A stretch of DNA of 64,000 bases from Chloroflexota bacterium (GTDB taxonomy: Bacteria; Chloroflexota; Anaerolineae; Anaerolineales; UBA4823): positions 62,001 through 126,000 of the forward strand of contig JAKOUW010000017.1 in the NCBI GenBank assembly GCA_029782365.1. Direction: 5' to 3'. Below, piece after piece: positions 38,301 to 45,658 of this stretch. The notes under the pieces are model-generated. The model was not told the origin of the DNA. It worked only from the letters and a program-made list of their open reading frames with translations, and ran no database searches. The position numbers and the translations under genes are program-made. The stretch's first letter is position 1, and each line of letters opens with the position of its first letter.

Positions 38301-38529
38301 GGGCGATGCGCGCCTGGTTGACCAGCACACCGTTGGTGGTGTTGAGGTCCATGATCCACACGCCGCGCGCATCGACCTGCAGGCGGGCATGCTGGCGCGA
38401 AACCAGCGAATTGTCCAGCACAATATCGTTGTCAGGTGTGCGGCCAATGGTGTAGCTTTGGCGGTCAAGTGGTGCACGCGTCCACTGCCTGGTTGTTGAA
38501 TTGTAGATATAGAGATTGAAGACTGGCAT
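35380..38529 (-). CDS. FHA-domain transmembrane protein with zinc-peptidase-like ectodomain
   Basis: The start is ATG 38529, preceded by GGGAGGG; the frame reaches a TTG at 38541. 1049 residues. An N-terminal FHA domain (GRTPDNDIVL, VSRQHA, TTNGVLVN) binds phosphothreonine. A membrane helix (about 130-155) separates it from a large outer region with HELMHYTEH (HExxH at 473-477) and WWLEMAAE (Glu500), a gluzincin-like zinc site of the peptidase-MA type. Two more hydrophobic segments lie near the C-terminus (about 905-970), then a small beta-rich end. It appears to link an intracellular phospho-signal to an outer peptidase domain. Catalysis is inferred from the motif only. Confidence 0.78.
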   Translation of the reverse strand: MPVFNLYIYNSTTRQWTRAPLDRQSYTIGRTPDNDIVLDNSLVSRQHARLQVDARGVWIMDLNTTNGVLVNQARIAPGQWALLPPNAPFSIGDIQMRLDAAPTGAPAAQSLSTAQVSPSASPKKRSWLPLVGALGALFLCLCLIVAAGFGVWQFYPSLLAFLPGQPTQPAPASQDQANGLPAASPTPEPLSPPQAVEALPAPAGGAPVQDSHGVTLSIPADSLPADQPASLESSSFSPGMQQALEKAYKIESLAYSVSTNSPDTSGRASLSLPAPSPDSRLAVLLDDKYAGVLDIQPQNGRLVIDPFINAPLAASPFPTLTVSGIPNRYFVVTPKTSGSRQPAGVRQFASYPQAVGDPEGWSCITEFWIANHCWRNPAGTIYVFWEDNVPADLAKSEYLRIIDMIKSVEAIMQTYTDTYHFTNSRLSASRLIYIIIDPSEEEPTYSQKTHNIYLNWKTVGTITSQENHCALAHELMHYTEHAVYYMNFNVLSNPKAWWLEMAAENGSYMIDPACVDRNLITYGKSSTKDGLLPLQSEALKWTLKEGARYIQALQVYISMCSGGANCGLSQDEFVAAINSGGFPFDNGSVLSAYQRSSKDMGLFLLGTAPAEARSDAHLPAVAKEGAGFAEYIWLKAVPNYKIDVSTTNNQIQVANHEATIKANIAQGGEYPLWISNGRGTPGPGGNGNGFPSLPALLKIDAGSKLWYALDDGAPIFHDGSKELTLGPLSDKLGNGLLRLVAVAPDAASTFSAKLSPLDLTGDWSGQLSAPSVKLVDCPNASSDTDKNGFNPNGVEKLDMLSILSAYGTYEADPAASDGSHYIWQGALPEGVTGDSDITLFPDRVEVKYHVNIPEPASSALFAALFGNGTTPAWPAPAVPRNRLADSLPLLILASLAIMSALALRRLARAPARLRQPGPRGLRLDQLTRAASLALVGLALVAAAAWLSGCVGISFWGSLEGTYTFNKLEYIDPQAPAAPVVPGGEAVTGLTWKLHQGKFTNNLDLFVKVSSTDSNGVDTSETSECKFTVNSAVEGFIGPADMVNLESNNK

Positions 38530-38541
38530 AATCCCTCCCAA

Positions 38542-38811
38542 GTCGGGTAGGCAAATGTTGAGGAAACCACCCTATTTCATTGTACACCCGTCTTCAAATT
38601 TGATGAGTTTTTATTAATTCATGCTTCTGTCATCTTGGCATTTTATACTATAAACAATGAACGAGATGTTCAAGGCCAGGGTGCAGCCGGGAACCTCTCC
38701 GACAGAGAACAGACAGTACAGACAATTGATTCTTCTCCTCCTCTCCTTAAAACCCGGCGCTGTGTCCAGCCACACAGCGCCGGGCCGATTTAATAGCGGG
38801 TGAAGGTCATC
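38542..38811. other. Intergenic region with a terminator only
   Basis: AT-rich near the FHA gene. Apart from the hairpin at 38753-38784, I see no gene and no confident promoter. Confidence 0.5.
38753..38784 (-). terminator. Rho-independent terminator of the acyl-CoA ligase gene
   Basis: A perfect 13-bp stem CCCGGCGCTGTGT (38753-38765) with 38772-38784 and a 6-base loop. On the minus strand it is followed by TTTTAAGG. Confidence 0.8.
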
Positions 38812-40554
38812 TCAAGACCTGGCAAAGCGGTCCGAACTGCGCGTCAGCTCGCGACGCAAGACTTTGCCCACCGTGGATTTTGGCAGGCTGTCACGGAACT
38901 CAATGTAGTGAGGCACTTTGTAACCCACCAGACGCTGGCGGCACCAGGTCTGGAGATCTTCTTCGGAAACTAGCTGGTCTGGGCGCAGGACAATCCAGGC
39001 TTTAACAGCTTCGGTCTGGTAGGGATCGGGGATGCCTGCCACCCCAACCTCCATCACTGCCGGGTGCGCGGCGATCACTTCCTCCACCTCGCGCGGCCAG
39101 ACCTGGAAGCCTCCTGGCTTGATGACATCTTTCTTCCGGTCGACAATCATCAGGTAACCATCCTCATCTAAATAGCCCAGATCACCGGTGTACAACCAGC
39201 CGTCACGGATTGTTTCAGCCGTCTCATCTGGCCTGTGCCAGTACTCCGCCATGAGGTTGGGAGCCTTGAGCAGAATCTCGCCCACTTCGCCGATAGGCAG
39301 GTTGCGCTGACCGGCATCGGCGTCCACGATGCGCACGATCATATCCGGCGAGGGGATGCCGACCGAGCCGGGTTTATACACCCCACCCACGGGGGAAAGC
39401 ACCGCCCCACACATCGTTTCGGTCAGGGCGTACGCCTCGATCATTTTTCCACCGGTGATATTTTCGAAGCGCTTTTTTGTCTCTTCCATCAAAGGAGCGG
39501 CGCCCGAAATGCACAGTTTGATGGAAGAAAAATCTACCTTGCCAGCCTGGACATTTGGATGATTGAGCAAAGCGATAAAGAAAGTCGGAACACCTGGCAG
39601 GAATGCGGGCCGCGTTTTATGAATGGTTTGCAATACATGATTCAAGTCGCGCGGGTTCGGCATCAGCACCAGGCGGTTATGTCCGACCAAACCTGTGCAA
39701 AGGACGCCGATATTCCCATACGTGTGGAAAAGGGGCATCGTCAGCATAATCGCGTCATCCCAATCGATCAACAAATGCTTAAACCAGGCATGGATCTGCC
39801 ATCCGGTGCAGAGCAGGGCGCGGTGTGTGCCGACAGCGGCTTTTGGGATACCGCTGGTGCCTCCGCTGAACATTAACACGGCTGGATCATGCAAGCTCAC
39901 ATCCACAACAGGAGGCCGGACTCCTTTGAACTTGCCAAGCAGATCATCCCATAACAAGTCGCCTGCCTGAAGGTTGATAATATGCCCTTCTTTCTTTTCC
40001 TTGGCCAGGCTGAAGAGCCATTTTGTCACCAGCGGCAGGTAGCTTTTAATTTGGGCAACGATAATGGTGCGGATGTTGGTCTGGCTTTGCAAGGTTTTGA
40101 GCTTATCGTAAAAAGGGGTGAGCACGACAACTGTTTGCGCGCCCGCTTCGTTCAACGTGTGAATCAGTTCACTCGGAGAATACAGCGGGTTAAGCGGGCA
40201 GACCACCGCGCCAATCGCCCAGGCTGCCAGTTGGGCGATGACCATTTGCGGGCAGTTCGGCAACAGCAGAGCCAACCGGTCGCCTTTGCGCACCCCATAG
40301 GCATGCAAAACCGCGGCGAAGGCATCCACCATCTCGTTGAGGGCGCCATAATCGATCTGATTGCCATAAAAAATTAACACAGGATGGTTGGGACGCTGGC
40401 GTCCGGCTTCACGCACCATTTCCAGCAGGGTGCGGTTGGGGTACGGTTCGAGCGAGTGCGGCAAATCGGCCGGGTAACTCTTGAACCAGGGAGTTGGGAT
40501 CGGTTCAGAAATTTCTGGCTCGACCGGGAAAGGCGCAAGCGAATTTCCACTCAT
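38812..40554 (-). CDS. Long-chain acyl-CoA ligase (AMP-dependent synthetase)
   Basis: The start is ATG 40554 (MSGNSL), with AGGAGG seven bases upstream; the frame extends to 40578. 580 residues. ATP/AMP signature MFSGGTSGIPKAAVGTH, then YALTETMCG, YTGDLGYLDEDGYL, DRKKDVIKPGGFQVWPREVEE and a late Lys in LPKSTVGKVLRREL. It activates fatty acids to acyl-adenylate and then acyl-CoA in the cytoplasm. It is a single-gene unit divergent from the PadR gene, closed by its own terminator. Confidence 0.9.
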   Translation of the reverse strand: MSGNSLAPFPVEPEISEPIPTPWFKSYPADLPHSLEPYPNRTLLEMVREAGRQRPNHPVLIFYGNQIDYGALNEMVDAFAAVLHAYGVRKGDRLALLLPNCPQMVIAQLAAWAIGAVVCPLNPLYSPSELIHTLNEAGAQTVVVLTPFYDKLKTLQSQTNIRTIIVAQIKSYLPLVTKWLFSLAKEKKEGHIINLQAGDLLWDDLLGKFKGVRPPVVDVSLHDPAVLMFSGGTSGIPKAAVGTHRALLCTGWQIHAWFKHLLIDWDDAIMLTMPLFHTYGNIGVLCTGLVGHNRLVLMPNPRDLNHVLQTIHKTRPAFLPGVPTFFIALLNHPNVQAGKVDFSSIKLCISGAAPLMEETKKRFENITGGKMIEAYALTETMCGAVLSPVGGVYKPGSVGIPSPDMIVRIVDADAGQRNLPIGEVGEILLKAPNLMAEYWHRPDETAETIRDGWLYTGDLGYLDEDGYLMIVDRKKDVIKPGGFQVWPREVEEVIAAHPAVMEVGVAGIPDPYQTEAVKAWIVLRPDQLVSEEDLQTWCRQRLVGYKVPHYIEFRDSLPKSTVGKVLRRELTRSSDRFARS

Positions 40555-40600
40555 AGATGGCCTCCTGAACGAACACAATTCATAGAAGATGATTATATTG

Positions 40601-40750
40601 AATATATCAAAAAATACCTGCCAAAATACGCCAATATTTTGATTCTTGCCATCCCTCCCTGACCTGCTGGGCTGTGACTGGACACCGCGCCAGCTTTGCT
40701 GCCAATATCCACTGGATATACTGTGTATTACACACTATAATATATCAAAA
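40601..40750. repeat. 12-bp direct repeat AATATATCAAAA in the divergent promoter region
   Basis: The sequence occurs at 40601-40612 and again at 40739-40750, the second copy straddling the -10 box of the PadR gene. It could be a second regulator site. Confidence 0.4.
40713..40741 (+). promoter_or_regulatory. PadR promoter with a perfect dyad in the spacer
   Basis: TGGATA at 40713-40718 and TATAAT at 40736-40741 have a 17-bp spacer. Inside lies TGTGTA-T-TACACA (40722-40734), a perfect inverted repeat flanked by TATA arms (23-bp dyad, 40717-40739). A repressor bound here would block RNA polymerase. Confidence 0.65.
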
Positions 40751-40758
40751 GGTAAGAT

Positions 40759-41091
40759 ATGACAAACAGTGAACAGTTACAAAACACAATCCTGGAGCTG
40801 CGGCGCGGCGTGATCGTCCTGGCGGTGCTCAGCCAGCTCGACAAAGAGCAGTATGGTTACTCTCTGTTGAACATGCTGGCTGACAAAGGCCTGGAATTAG
40901 ACCAGGGGACCCTGTATCCTTTGCTGCGCCGGTTAGAGGCGCAGGGACTGCTGGCGTCTGTGTGGAAATTGGAAGAAGCTCGACCGCGGCGCTATTATGT
41001 CATCAGCCCACAGGGTAAAGCCGTCTTGCCGCAGTTGAAAGCAGAATGGAACAGCATTGTGGCCATGATGGACGTCATGCTGAGAGAATGA
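40759..41091 (+). CDS. PadR-family transcriptional regulator
   Basis: 110 residues. A winged-helix HTH with QYGYSLLNML, LDQGTLYPLLRRLEAQGLL and RRYYVISPQGK, all diagnostic for the PadR family. It has the short C-terminal dimerisation helix of the small PadR subfamily. It usually represses its own operon. The dyad in its promoter is a plausible autoregulatory operator. A ribosome site (AAAAGGTAAG) precedes ATG. The gene that normally follows such regulators is broken here (41102-41309). Confidence 0.88.
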   Translation: MTNSEQLQNTILELRRGVIVLAVLSQLDKEQYGYSLLNMLADKGLELDQGTLYPLLRRLEAQGLLASVWKLEEARPRRYYVISPQGKAVLPQLKAEWNSIVAMMDVMLRE

Positions 41092-41101
41092 GGAGGGTGC
41101 T

Positions 41102-41309
41102 ATGAATTTAATCGATCGTTTTGTCTCTGAAGTGGGTAAACACCTGCCGAGCCGATTGCGCAAGGAGATTGAAACCGAGATCCGCTCAACCCTGCAAGAT
41201 ATGCTTGAGGATCGCCTTAATCGTCGTCATCGTAATTTCAGCCGTTGAAACTGGCGCAAAAATTTACCGTCTGCTGCGCAGGAGCCAGGCGCCCGTGATC
41301 CCGGCATGA
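41102..41309 (+). pseudogene. Wrecked PadR-partner membrane protein (HAAS/DUF1700-like remnant)
   Basis: A strong ribosome site (GAGGAGGG) precedes ATG 41102. The frame MNLIDRFVSEVGKHLPSRLR... matches the N-terminus of small membrane proteins that follow PadR genes, but it stops after 48 codons (41246-41248). Another frame then reads ALIVVIVISAVETGAKIYRLLRR to a TGA at 41309, which looks like the C-terminal membrane helix of the same protein. The middle (normally well over 100 codons) is missing and the frame is shifted, so I read this as an internal deletion. A functional 48-residue peptide is possible but less likely. Confidence 0.6.
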
Positions 41310-41324
41310 TGGGCTGATGGTCGC

Positions 41325-41357
41325 TTTCACGGGCGGGTTCGCAGGCCGCCTGTGAAA
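41325..41357. terminator. Hairpin between convergent genes
   Basis: TTTCACGGGCGG (41325-41336) pairs with CCGCCTGTGAAA (41346-41357), with one G-U pair. It sits between the PadR unit and DNA polymerase IV. Confidence 0.5.
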
Positions 41358-41376
41358 CGAAAACCGCCGAGACGGC

Positions 41377-42531
41377 CTAACCCTTTTTCACCACGTTCTT
41401 ACCATATCTTTCCTGCAGCTCATCCAGCACAGACTGCACTTTGCGCTGTTTTTCGCTGGCCTGCCCCCACAGCTCCATCTGGCGCACCGGTTCGCCCAGG
41501 CCGCTGACCCCCACGCCAATCAGGCGCACCGCCCGTCCGGGGGTGCGCACCTGCCGGAGCAGGGCCAGGGCGGCGGCGAAGATTTCGTGCTCCTGGTCGG
41601 TTGCTGTGGGCAGAGTGACCTGGCGGGTGAGCGAGGTGAAATCTGGCCAGCGCACCTTGATCTTGACTGTGCGCCCGGCGCGCTTCTCACGGCGCAGACT
41701 GCGCGCCACTTCGAGCGTGAGGTCTTTCAAGGTGGCTTCAAGGACTTTGTCATCGCGCACATCCTTGCTGAAGGTGGTCTCCTGCGAGATGGACTTGGTC
41801 TCGTGCTCCACCACAATCGGCCGGTCATCTATGCCGCGGGCGTGCAGAGCCAGCTCACGGCCGTTCTTGCCGAAACGCTGGGCAAGGTCACTGTCCGGCC
41901 AGCGGGCGATATCGCCGATGGTGTGCAGGCCCAAATCGGCCAGGGCAGCCTCAGTCTTTTCCCCCACACCCCACAGCATGCCAGCGGGCAGAGGCGCCAG
42001 GAAGGCCGCCTCGCCGCCTGGCTCGACCACGGTCAGAGCCCGCGGCGACCCGCTCCCGCTCCCGCCTTTTTTGCCCACATCGGTGGCGATTTTGGCGACC
42101 AGTTTATTGGTGGCCACGCCCAGCGAACACGGCAGGCCCAGCTCGTCCCAGACCTGCTGCTGAAGCCGGCGGGCAGTCTCGATGGGCGGCTGAGCCAGGT
42201 CGCTGATATCGACAAAGGCCTCATCGATGGAGATCTGCTCGACAAGCGCAGTGAGCATCTGCAAACGCGCCATCACCTGGCGTGACAGCTCACTGTAACG
42301 AGCGCGGTGCGGCTCAACGATCAACAAACCCGGGCAGAGGCGCAGAGCCTGCGCCATGGGCATGGCAGAATGCACACCGAAGGCGCGCGCCGCGTAGGAA
42401 CAAGAAGCCACCACGCCGCGCTCATCTGGCCTGCCGCCCACAGCGAAGGCCTTGCCGCGCAGGGCGGGGTTATCCAGCTCTTCCACCGCGCAGAAAAAAG
42501 CATCCAGGTCGAGGTGCAAAATGGTCCGCAT
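41377..42531 (-). CDS. dinB: DNA polymerase IV (Y-family)
   Basis: 384 residues. Catalytic acidic residues are visible in HLDLDAFF (Asp8, Asp10) and SIDEAFVD. Also present are the palm/finger blocks CSYAARAFGVHSAMP, SLGVATNKLVAKIATD and the helix-hairpin-helix region LGLHTIGDIARWP. The little-finger domain carries ISQETTFSKDV. It is an error-prone polymerase that extends past lesions. It follows the DtxR-type regulator by 22 bases on the same strand and may be co-transcribed. Confidence 0.93.
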   Translation of the reverse strand: MRTILHLDLDAFFCAVEELDNPALRGKAFAVGGRPDERGVVASCSYAARAFGVHSAMPMAQALRLCPGLLIVEPHRARYSELSRQVMARLQMLTALVEQISIDEAFVDISDLAQPPIETARRLQQQVWDELGLPCSLGVATNKLVAKIATDVGKKGGSGSGSPRALTVVEPGGEAAFLAPLPAGMLWGVGEKTEAALADLGLHTIGDIARWPDSDLAQRFGKNGRELALHARGIDDRPIVVEHETKSISQETTFSKDVRDDKVLEATLKDLTLEVARSLRREKRAGRTVKIKVRWPDFTSLTRQVTLPTATDQEHEIFAAALALLRQVRTPGRAVRLIGVGVSGLGEPVRQMELWGQASEKQRKVQSVLDELQERYGKNVVKKG

Positions 42532-42553
42532 GCTGAGGTCGTCCCCCAGGGCT

Positions 42554-43237
42554 TCAGCCGCTGACTTCGACGGCCACTTTCTCGGTCACCCCCAACCCCA
42601 GGGTGACCGGGGCGGCCTGCCCAACAAGCTGGAGCTGCAAATTGCCATCCAGCGCCGAGTAAGACAGCGCCGTCAGGCGCGTCTGCAGGTGTAATCCCAG
42701 TTGGTCCAGGTAGCGCAGCAGTTCGGGATTGCCGTCCTGCACCTGCACCACCACCGCCGATTGCCCGGGGCGCAGGTCGGAGAGCGGCAGGGAAGGGCGC
42801 TCGGGGAGCTGGAGGCTGGCGCTGGGGATCGGCGCGCCGTGCGGGTCAAAGGCCGGGTCGCCCAGGACGCGGGCGATGCGCGCCTCCAGGTCTTCCGAGA
42901 TGTGGTGCTCCAGGCGGTCGGCCTCGGCGTGCACTTCATCCCAGCCGTAACCCAGGTTTTGGGTTAAGAAGACTTCCAACAGGCGGTGGTGGCGGATCAC
43001 TTCGAGCGCGGCGCTGTGACCAGCCGGGGTCAGGGTCACCCCATGGTGCTTTTGATAATCCACCAGGGGTGGGTCGCCGTCAGCCATTTTTTGCAGCATG
43101 TTGGTGGCTGAGGCCGGGCGCACGTCCATGCGTTCGGCCACCTCCAGGGTGGAGGCGCGCTGGCCGCGGCTGGTCAGTTCATAAATCACTTTCAGGTAGT
43201 CTTCCGTTGCCTGGCTTAAGTTCAATCGCATCGTCAT
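42554..43237 (-). CDS. DtxR/MntR-family metal-dependent regulator
   Basis: The start is at ATG 43237 (MTMRLNLSQ). The frame reaches 43294, but a promoter box (43274-43279) lies inside that extension. 227 residues. An N-terminal winged helix (ATEDYLKVIYELT, RPASATNMLQKM, GVTLTPAGHSAAL), a dimerisation/metal domain (RHHRLLEVFL, WDEVHAEADRLEHHISEDLEARI) and a C-terminal SH3-like FeoA domain. In this family, manganese or iron binding switches on DNA binding. It lies downstream of a ZIP transporter gene and probably controls the metal genes here. Confidence 0.88.
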   Translation of the reverse strand: MTMRLNLSQATEDYLKVIYELTSRGQRASTLEVAERMDVRPASATNMLQKMADGDPPLVDYQKHHGVTLTPAGHSAALEVIRHHRLLEVFLTQNLGYGWDEVHAEADRLEHHISEDLEARIARVLGDPAFDPHGAPIPSASLQLPERPSLPLSDLRPGQSAVVVQVQDGNPELLRYLDQLGLHLQTRLTALSYSALDGNLQLQLVGQAAPVTLGLGVTEKVAVEVSG

Positions 43238-43255
43238 CTCGCCTGTTTGCCTGGT

Positions 43256-43279
43256 GTAAACCAAATTTACTTGATTATA
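43256..43279 (-). promoter_or_regulatory. Internal promoter and dyad before the DtxR-type gene
   Basis: TATAAT on the minus strand at 43279-43274 lies inside the end of the ZIP gene. Directly downstream is the inverted repeat GTAAA-N5-TTTAC (43256-43270), a candidate autoregulatory operator. Confidence 0.5.
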
Positions 43280-44463
43280 AGCCCGGTTGCCCACAAAATC
43301 AGCATGCCTGCCACCACACCCGAAAAGATGGTGGCGGGCATGGGCGCCTGGACTGTGTCTTTGCGCAGGAGGCGGGCGATTTCAAGCACCACCTGGAAAA
43401 TAGCCCCTGCCCCCACCCCCAAAAACAGCACCGCCAAGACAGGCGATGGCGCAAAGCCGCCCAGCCAGGCGCCGAGAATGGCTGGGCCGCCGCCCAGCAA
43501 GCCGAGCAGCGCCAATTGTCCGAGGCGCGGCCGGTCGCGCAGCACCGGGGCAATGATGCCCAGGCCCTCGGTGATGTTTTGCAGAATAAAACCGATCACC
43601 AGGAAGGAGCCCAGAGCCGCCTGGCCGAGGTTATAAGCTGCACCGATTGCCAGGCCCTCGCCCAGGTTGTGCAGGCCGATGCCGGCGGCGATGCGGTACG
43701 ACAGCGCAAGGCGTTCATCCGCCTCACTGCGTCCCTGGGCGGCCTGCTGGTGTGAGAGGGTTTCCAGGGTGAAAAAAGCCGCCAGTGCGCCGATGCTCGC
43801 CAGGCCGATGCCTTGCAGAGGGGCAGGCGCCTTGCCGGCCTGATCGAGCGCTTCTACCACCGTATCGACACCCAAGAACACCAGCAGGCCGGCAGTCACC
43901 GCCAACAGGAAAGTCATCCAGCGGCGTCCCAGGCGGCGCAGAGCCGGGAACCACACCAGGCCCAGGTACACGGGCAGCACGCCGACATACAGGCCGATCA
44001 GGGTGAAGCTCAGGAATGTTTTGGCATTTGGGCGCGGTGTTTCCAGAGCCAGCGGGATGTTCAGCGGGAAGGCGATGGAGCGGCTGGAAAACAGCAGTAA
44101 ATCGTAGGCCTCGCCGCTTTCCCACATGTAATCCAGGCTGACAGTCGCCGAGCCCAGCCGCGGCAGAGTGGCCGAAGGTGCGAAGGACGCTGGCCAGACG
44201 GCGCCGTTGATCACCACCTGGGCGATGGTCAGGTCGCGTGGACCGGCGTTGCGCACCACCAATTGAATCTGGCCCGGATACAAAAGAACGCGTTCGACGG
44301 ACAGGTTTTCGACCTGGGCGGTGTCGCTGTGCTGCAGACCGCCGCCGGTCAGGGTGAAGAGGGCAATCACCACTCCCAGGGCAAGCAGAGGCAGCGCCAA
44401 CATCACCGCCAGGGGCAGGTTCCAGGTCTTTTTATCTTGGATGGGCCGGGGAAGGTCAGACAC
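43267..44463 (-). CDS. ZIP-family divalent metal transporter
   Basis: The start is GTG 44463, with GGGAGG six bases upstream; the first 78 codons of the longer frame are a shadow of the neighbouring oxidase gene. 398 residues. An N-terminal helix and a small outer beta domain (about 40-130) precede a ZIP core of about eight helices with the metal-site motifs GLHNLGEGLAIG and QNITEGLGI. The extra outer domain resembles a copper-oxidase-like or CARDB-type module and is unusual for ZIP proteins. It imports zinc, iron or manganese. It overlaps the oxidase stop by eight bases. Confidence 0.85.
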   Translation of the reverse strand: MSDLPRPIQDKKTWNLPLAVMLALPLLALGVVIALFTLTGGGLQHSDTAQVENLSVERVLLYPGQIQLVVRNAGPRDLTIAQVVINGAVWPASFAPSATLPRLGSATVSLDYMWESGEAYDLLLFSSRSIAFPLNIPLALETPRPNAKTFLSFTLIGLYVGVLPVYLGLVWFPALRRLGRRWMTFLLAVTAGLLVFLGVDTVVEALDQAGKAPAPLQGIGLASIGALAAFFTLETLSHQQAAQGRSEADERLALSYRIAAGIGLHNLGEGLAIGAAYNLGQAALGSFLVIGFILQNITEGLGIIAPVLRDRPRLGQLALLGLLGGGPAILGAWLGGFAPSPVLAVLFLGVGAGAIFQVVLEIARLLRKDTVQAPMPATIFSGVVAGMLILWATGLIIK

Positions 44464-45502
44464 GGCTGGCCTCCCGCGGCAGGACCTCGAATGCGCCAGT
44501 CCAGCCCAGCTCAGCGAACTCGGTGTTGTGCGCGTGGAACATGTACATGCCGGGCTGCTGGAAGGCGAACTCCAGGATGCCGCGCTGAGCCTGGGTCTGC
44601 AGGATGGTATCGGTGTACTCGCTCGGCTCCAGGCGGGTGCCGGTTGGGTAATAGTGAAAGAAATTGGCGTGCAGGTGGAAGGAATTGAGCAGGTCATATT
44701 CCAGGATGTTGACCAGGTACAGGCGCACCTGCTCGCCTACCCGCAGGGGAATGGGGTGCTTTTGATAGTGAAAAGGGATGCCGTTGACGGCATAAAAATC
44801 GTTGTGATTGTCGAAATCCACATCAAAGCCGTGCATCACCATGACCATCTCCTGCTCCACCGCCGGACGGAGCGGCTGCGGATCGATGATGAACGCGCCG
44901 TACAGACCCTTGGCAATGTGACGGGCCAGGGGGAAAGCATGGCAGTGATACAAGTGCAGACCAAAAGGATAAGCGTCGAATTCATAGGTGAAACTGCTCC
45001 CTGAAGGGATCAGGCCTGGACCGGCGCCTGGCACGCCATCCATCTCGGCCGGGTGAATGCCGTGAAAGTGCATGCTGTGCGGATGCGTGCTGGCGTTGAT
45101 GAACTTGATGCGCAGGCGGTCGCCCTCGGTGCAGCGCAGGGTGGGGCCGGGGATGCGGCCGTTGTACGCCCAGGCGGGAAATTCGATGCCTGGCATGATC
45201 TCAATTGTGTGGTCGGTGGCGATCACCTGGTACTCGCGCAGGGGTTGGCCGCTTGCCAACCTGGAGAGGCGGCCGTAATCGAAATCGTACAGTGTGCCGC
45301 TGGGGTTAAAGCCGTTGTGGAGATGATCCACCTCGCCTTGCGGCTCGGGCATGTTTTGCATGCCGGGGTTCTCGGCGGTGAGGTGGTGCGTCTCGCCAGC
45401 CGCCTGTGCCAGCGGGGTCTTGAACAAAGCTGCCCCGGCGGCGCTCAAGGCCGCCAGAAAGCCAGCGCCGACAAAATCGCGGCGGGATAAGGTTTGTTTC
45501 AT
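44456..45502 (-). CDS. Two-domain multicopper oxidase, Tat-exported
   Basis: The start is ATG 45502, with AGGAG six bases upstream. 348 residues. A Tat signal (SRRDFVGAGFLAA) is followed by two cupredoxin domains. Copper ligands: HPHSMHFHG, LYHCHAFPLARH (contains the type-1 Cys), SFHLHANFFH and FHAHNTEFAE. The type-1 Cys is in the first domain, as in nitrite-reductase-like and two-domain laccase-like enzymes. It oxidises metals or phenols, or reduces a small oxidant, outside the membrane. Coupling to a ZIP gene and a DtxR-type regulator suggests metal oxidation linked to uptake. Confidence 0.87.
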   Translation of the reverse strand: MKQTLSRRDFVGAGFLAALSAAGAALFKTPLAQAAGETHHLTAENPGMQNMPEPQGEVDHLHNGFNPSGTLYDFDYGRLSRLASGQPLREYQVIATDHTIEIMPGIEFPAWAYNGRIPGPTLRCTEGDRLRIKFINASTHPHSMHFHGIHPAEMDGVPGAGPGLIPSGSSFTYEFDAYPFGLHLYHCHAFPLARHIAKGLYGAFIIDPQPLRPAVEQEMVMVMHGFDVDFDNHNDFYAVNGIPFHYQKHPIPLRVGEQVRLYLVNILEYDLLNSFHLHANFFHYYPTGTRLEPSEYTDTILQTQAQRGILEFAFQQPGMYMFHAHNTEFAELGWTGAFEVLPREASRV

Positions 45503-45526
45503 ACGATGCTCCTGTAACAATAATTT

Positions 45527-45561
45527 ATTTATAACTATAAATTTATTTAGTCTTACCTAAA
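45527..45561 (-). promoter_or_regulatory. Candidate metal-regulator operator at the oxidase promoter
   Basis: On the minus strand TTTAGGTAAGACTAAA (45561-45546) is an inverted repeat that closely resembles the iron-box half of DtxR/IdeR-type sites. A second perfect dyad ATTTATA-AC-TATAAAT lies at 45527-45542 in the AT-rich promoter zone. Confidence 0.5.
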
Positions 45562-45608
45562 TTAAGCATACCGGATAGCATAATTTTTGTCAAGCAGTTC
45601 ACCAAAAC

Positions 45609-45638
45609 TTGGCACTGGCCGCAGTTTAGCTGTACAAT
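45609..45638 (+). promoter_or_regulatory. Promoter of the MerB-family gene
   Basis: TTGGCA (45609-45614) and TACAAT (45633-45638) are 18 bp apart, about 20 bases before ATG 45659, which also has AAGGAG seven bases upstream. Confidence 0.6.
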
Positions 45639-45658
45639 CAGTCGAAAAGGAGCGCACG

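Noticed and set aside
44464-44697. N-terminal extension of the ZIP transporter frame
   Set aside because: Ser/Thr/Pro/Cys-rich shadow of the oxidase gene; a ribosome site supports GTG 44463 instead.
45587-45658. Upstream start for the MerB-family gene
   Set aside because: The promoter TTGGCA/TACAAT lies inside this extension, and ATG 45659 has a clear ribosome site.
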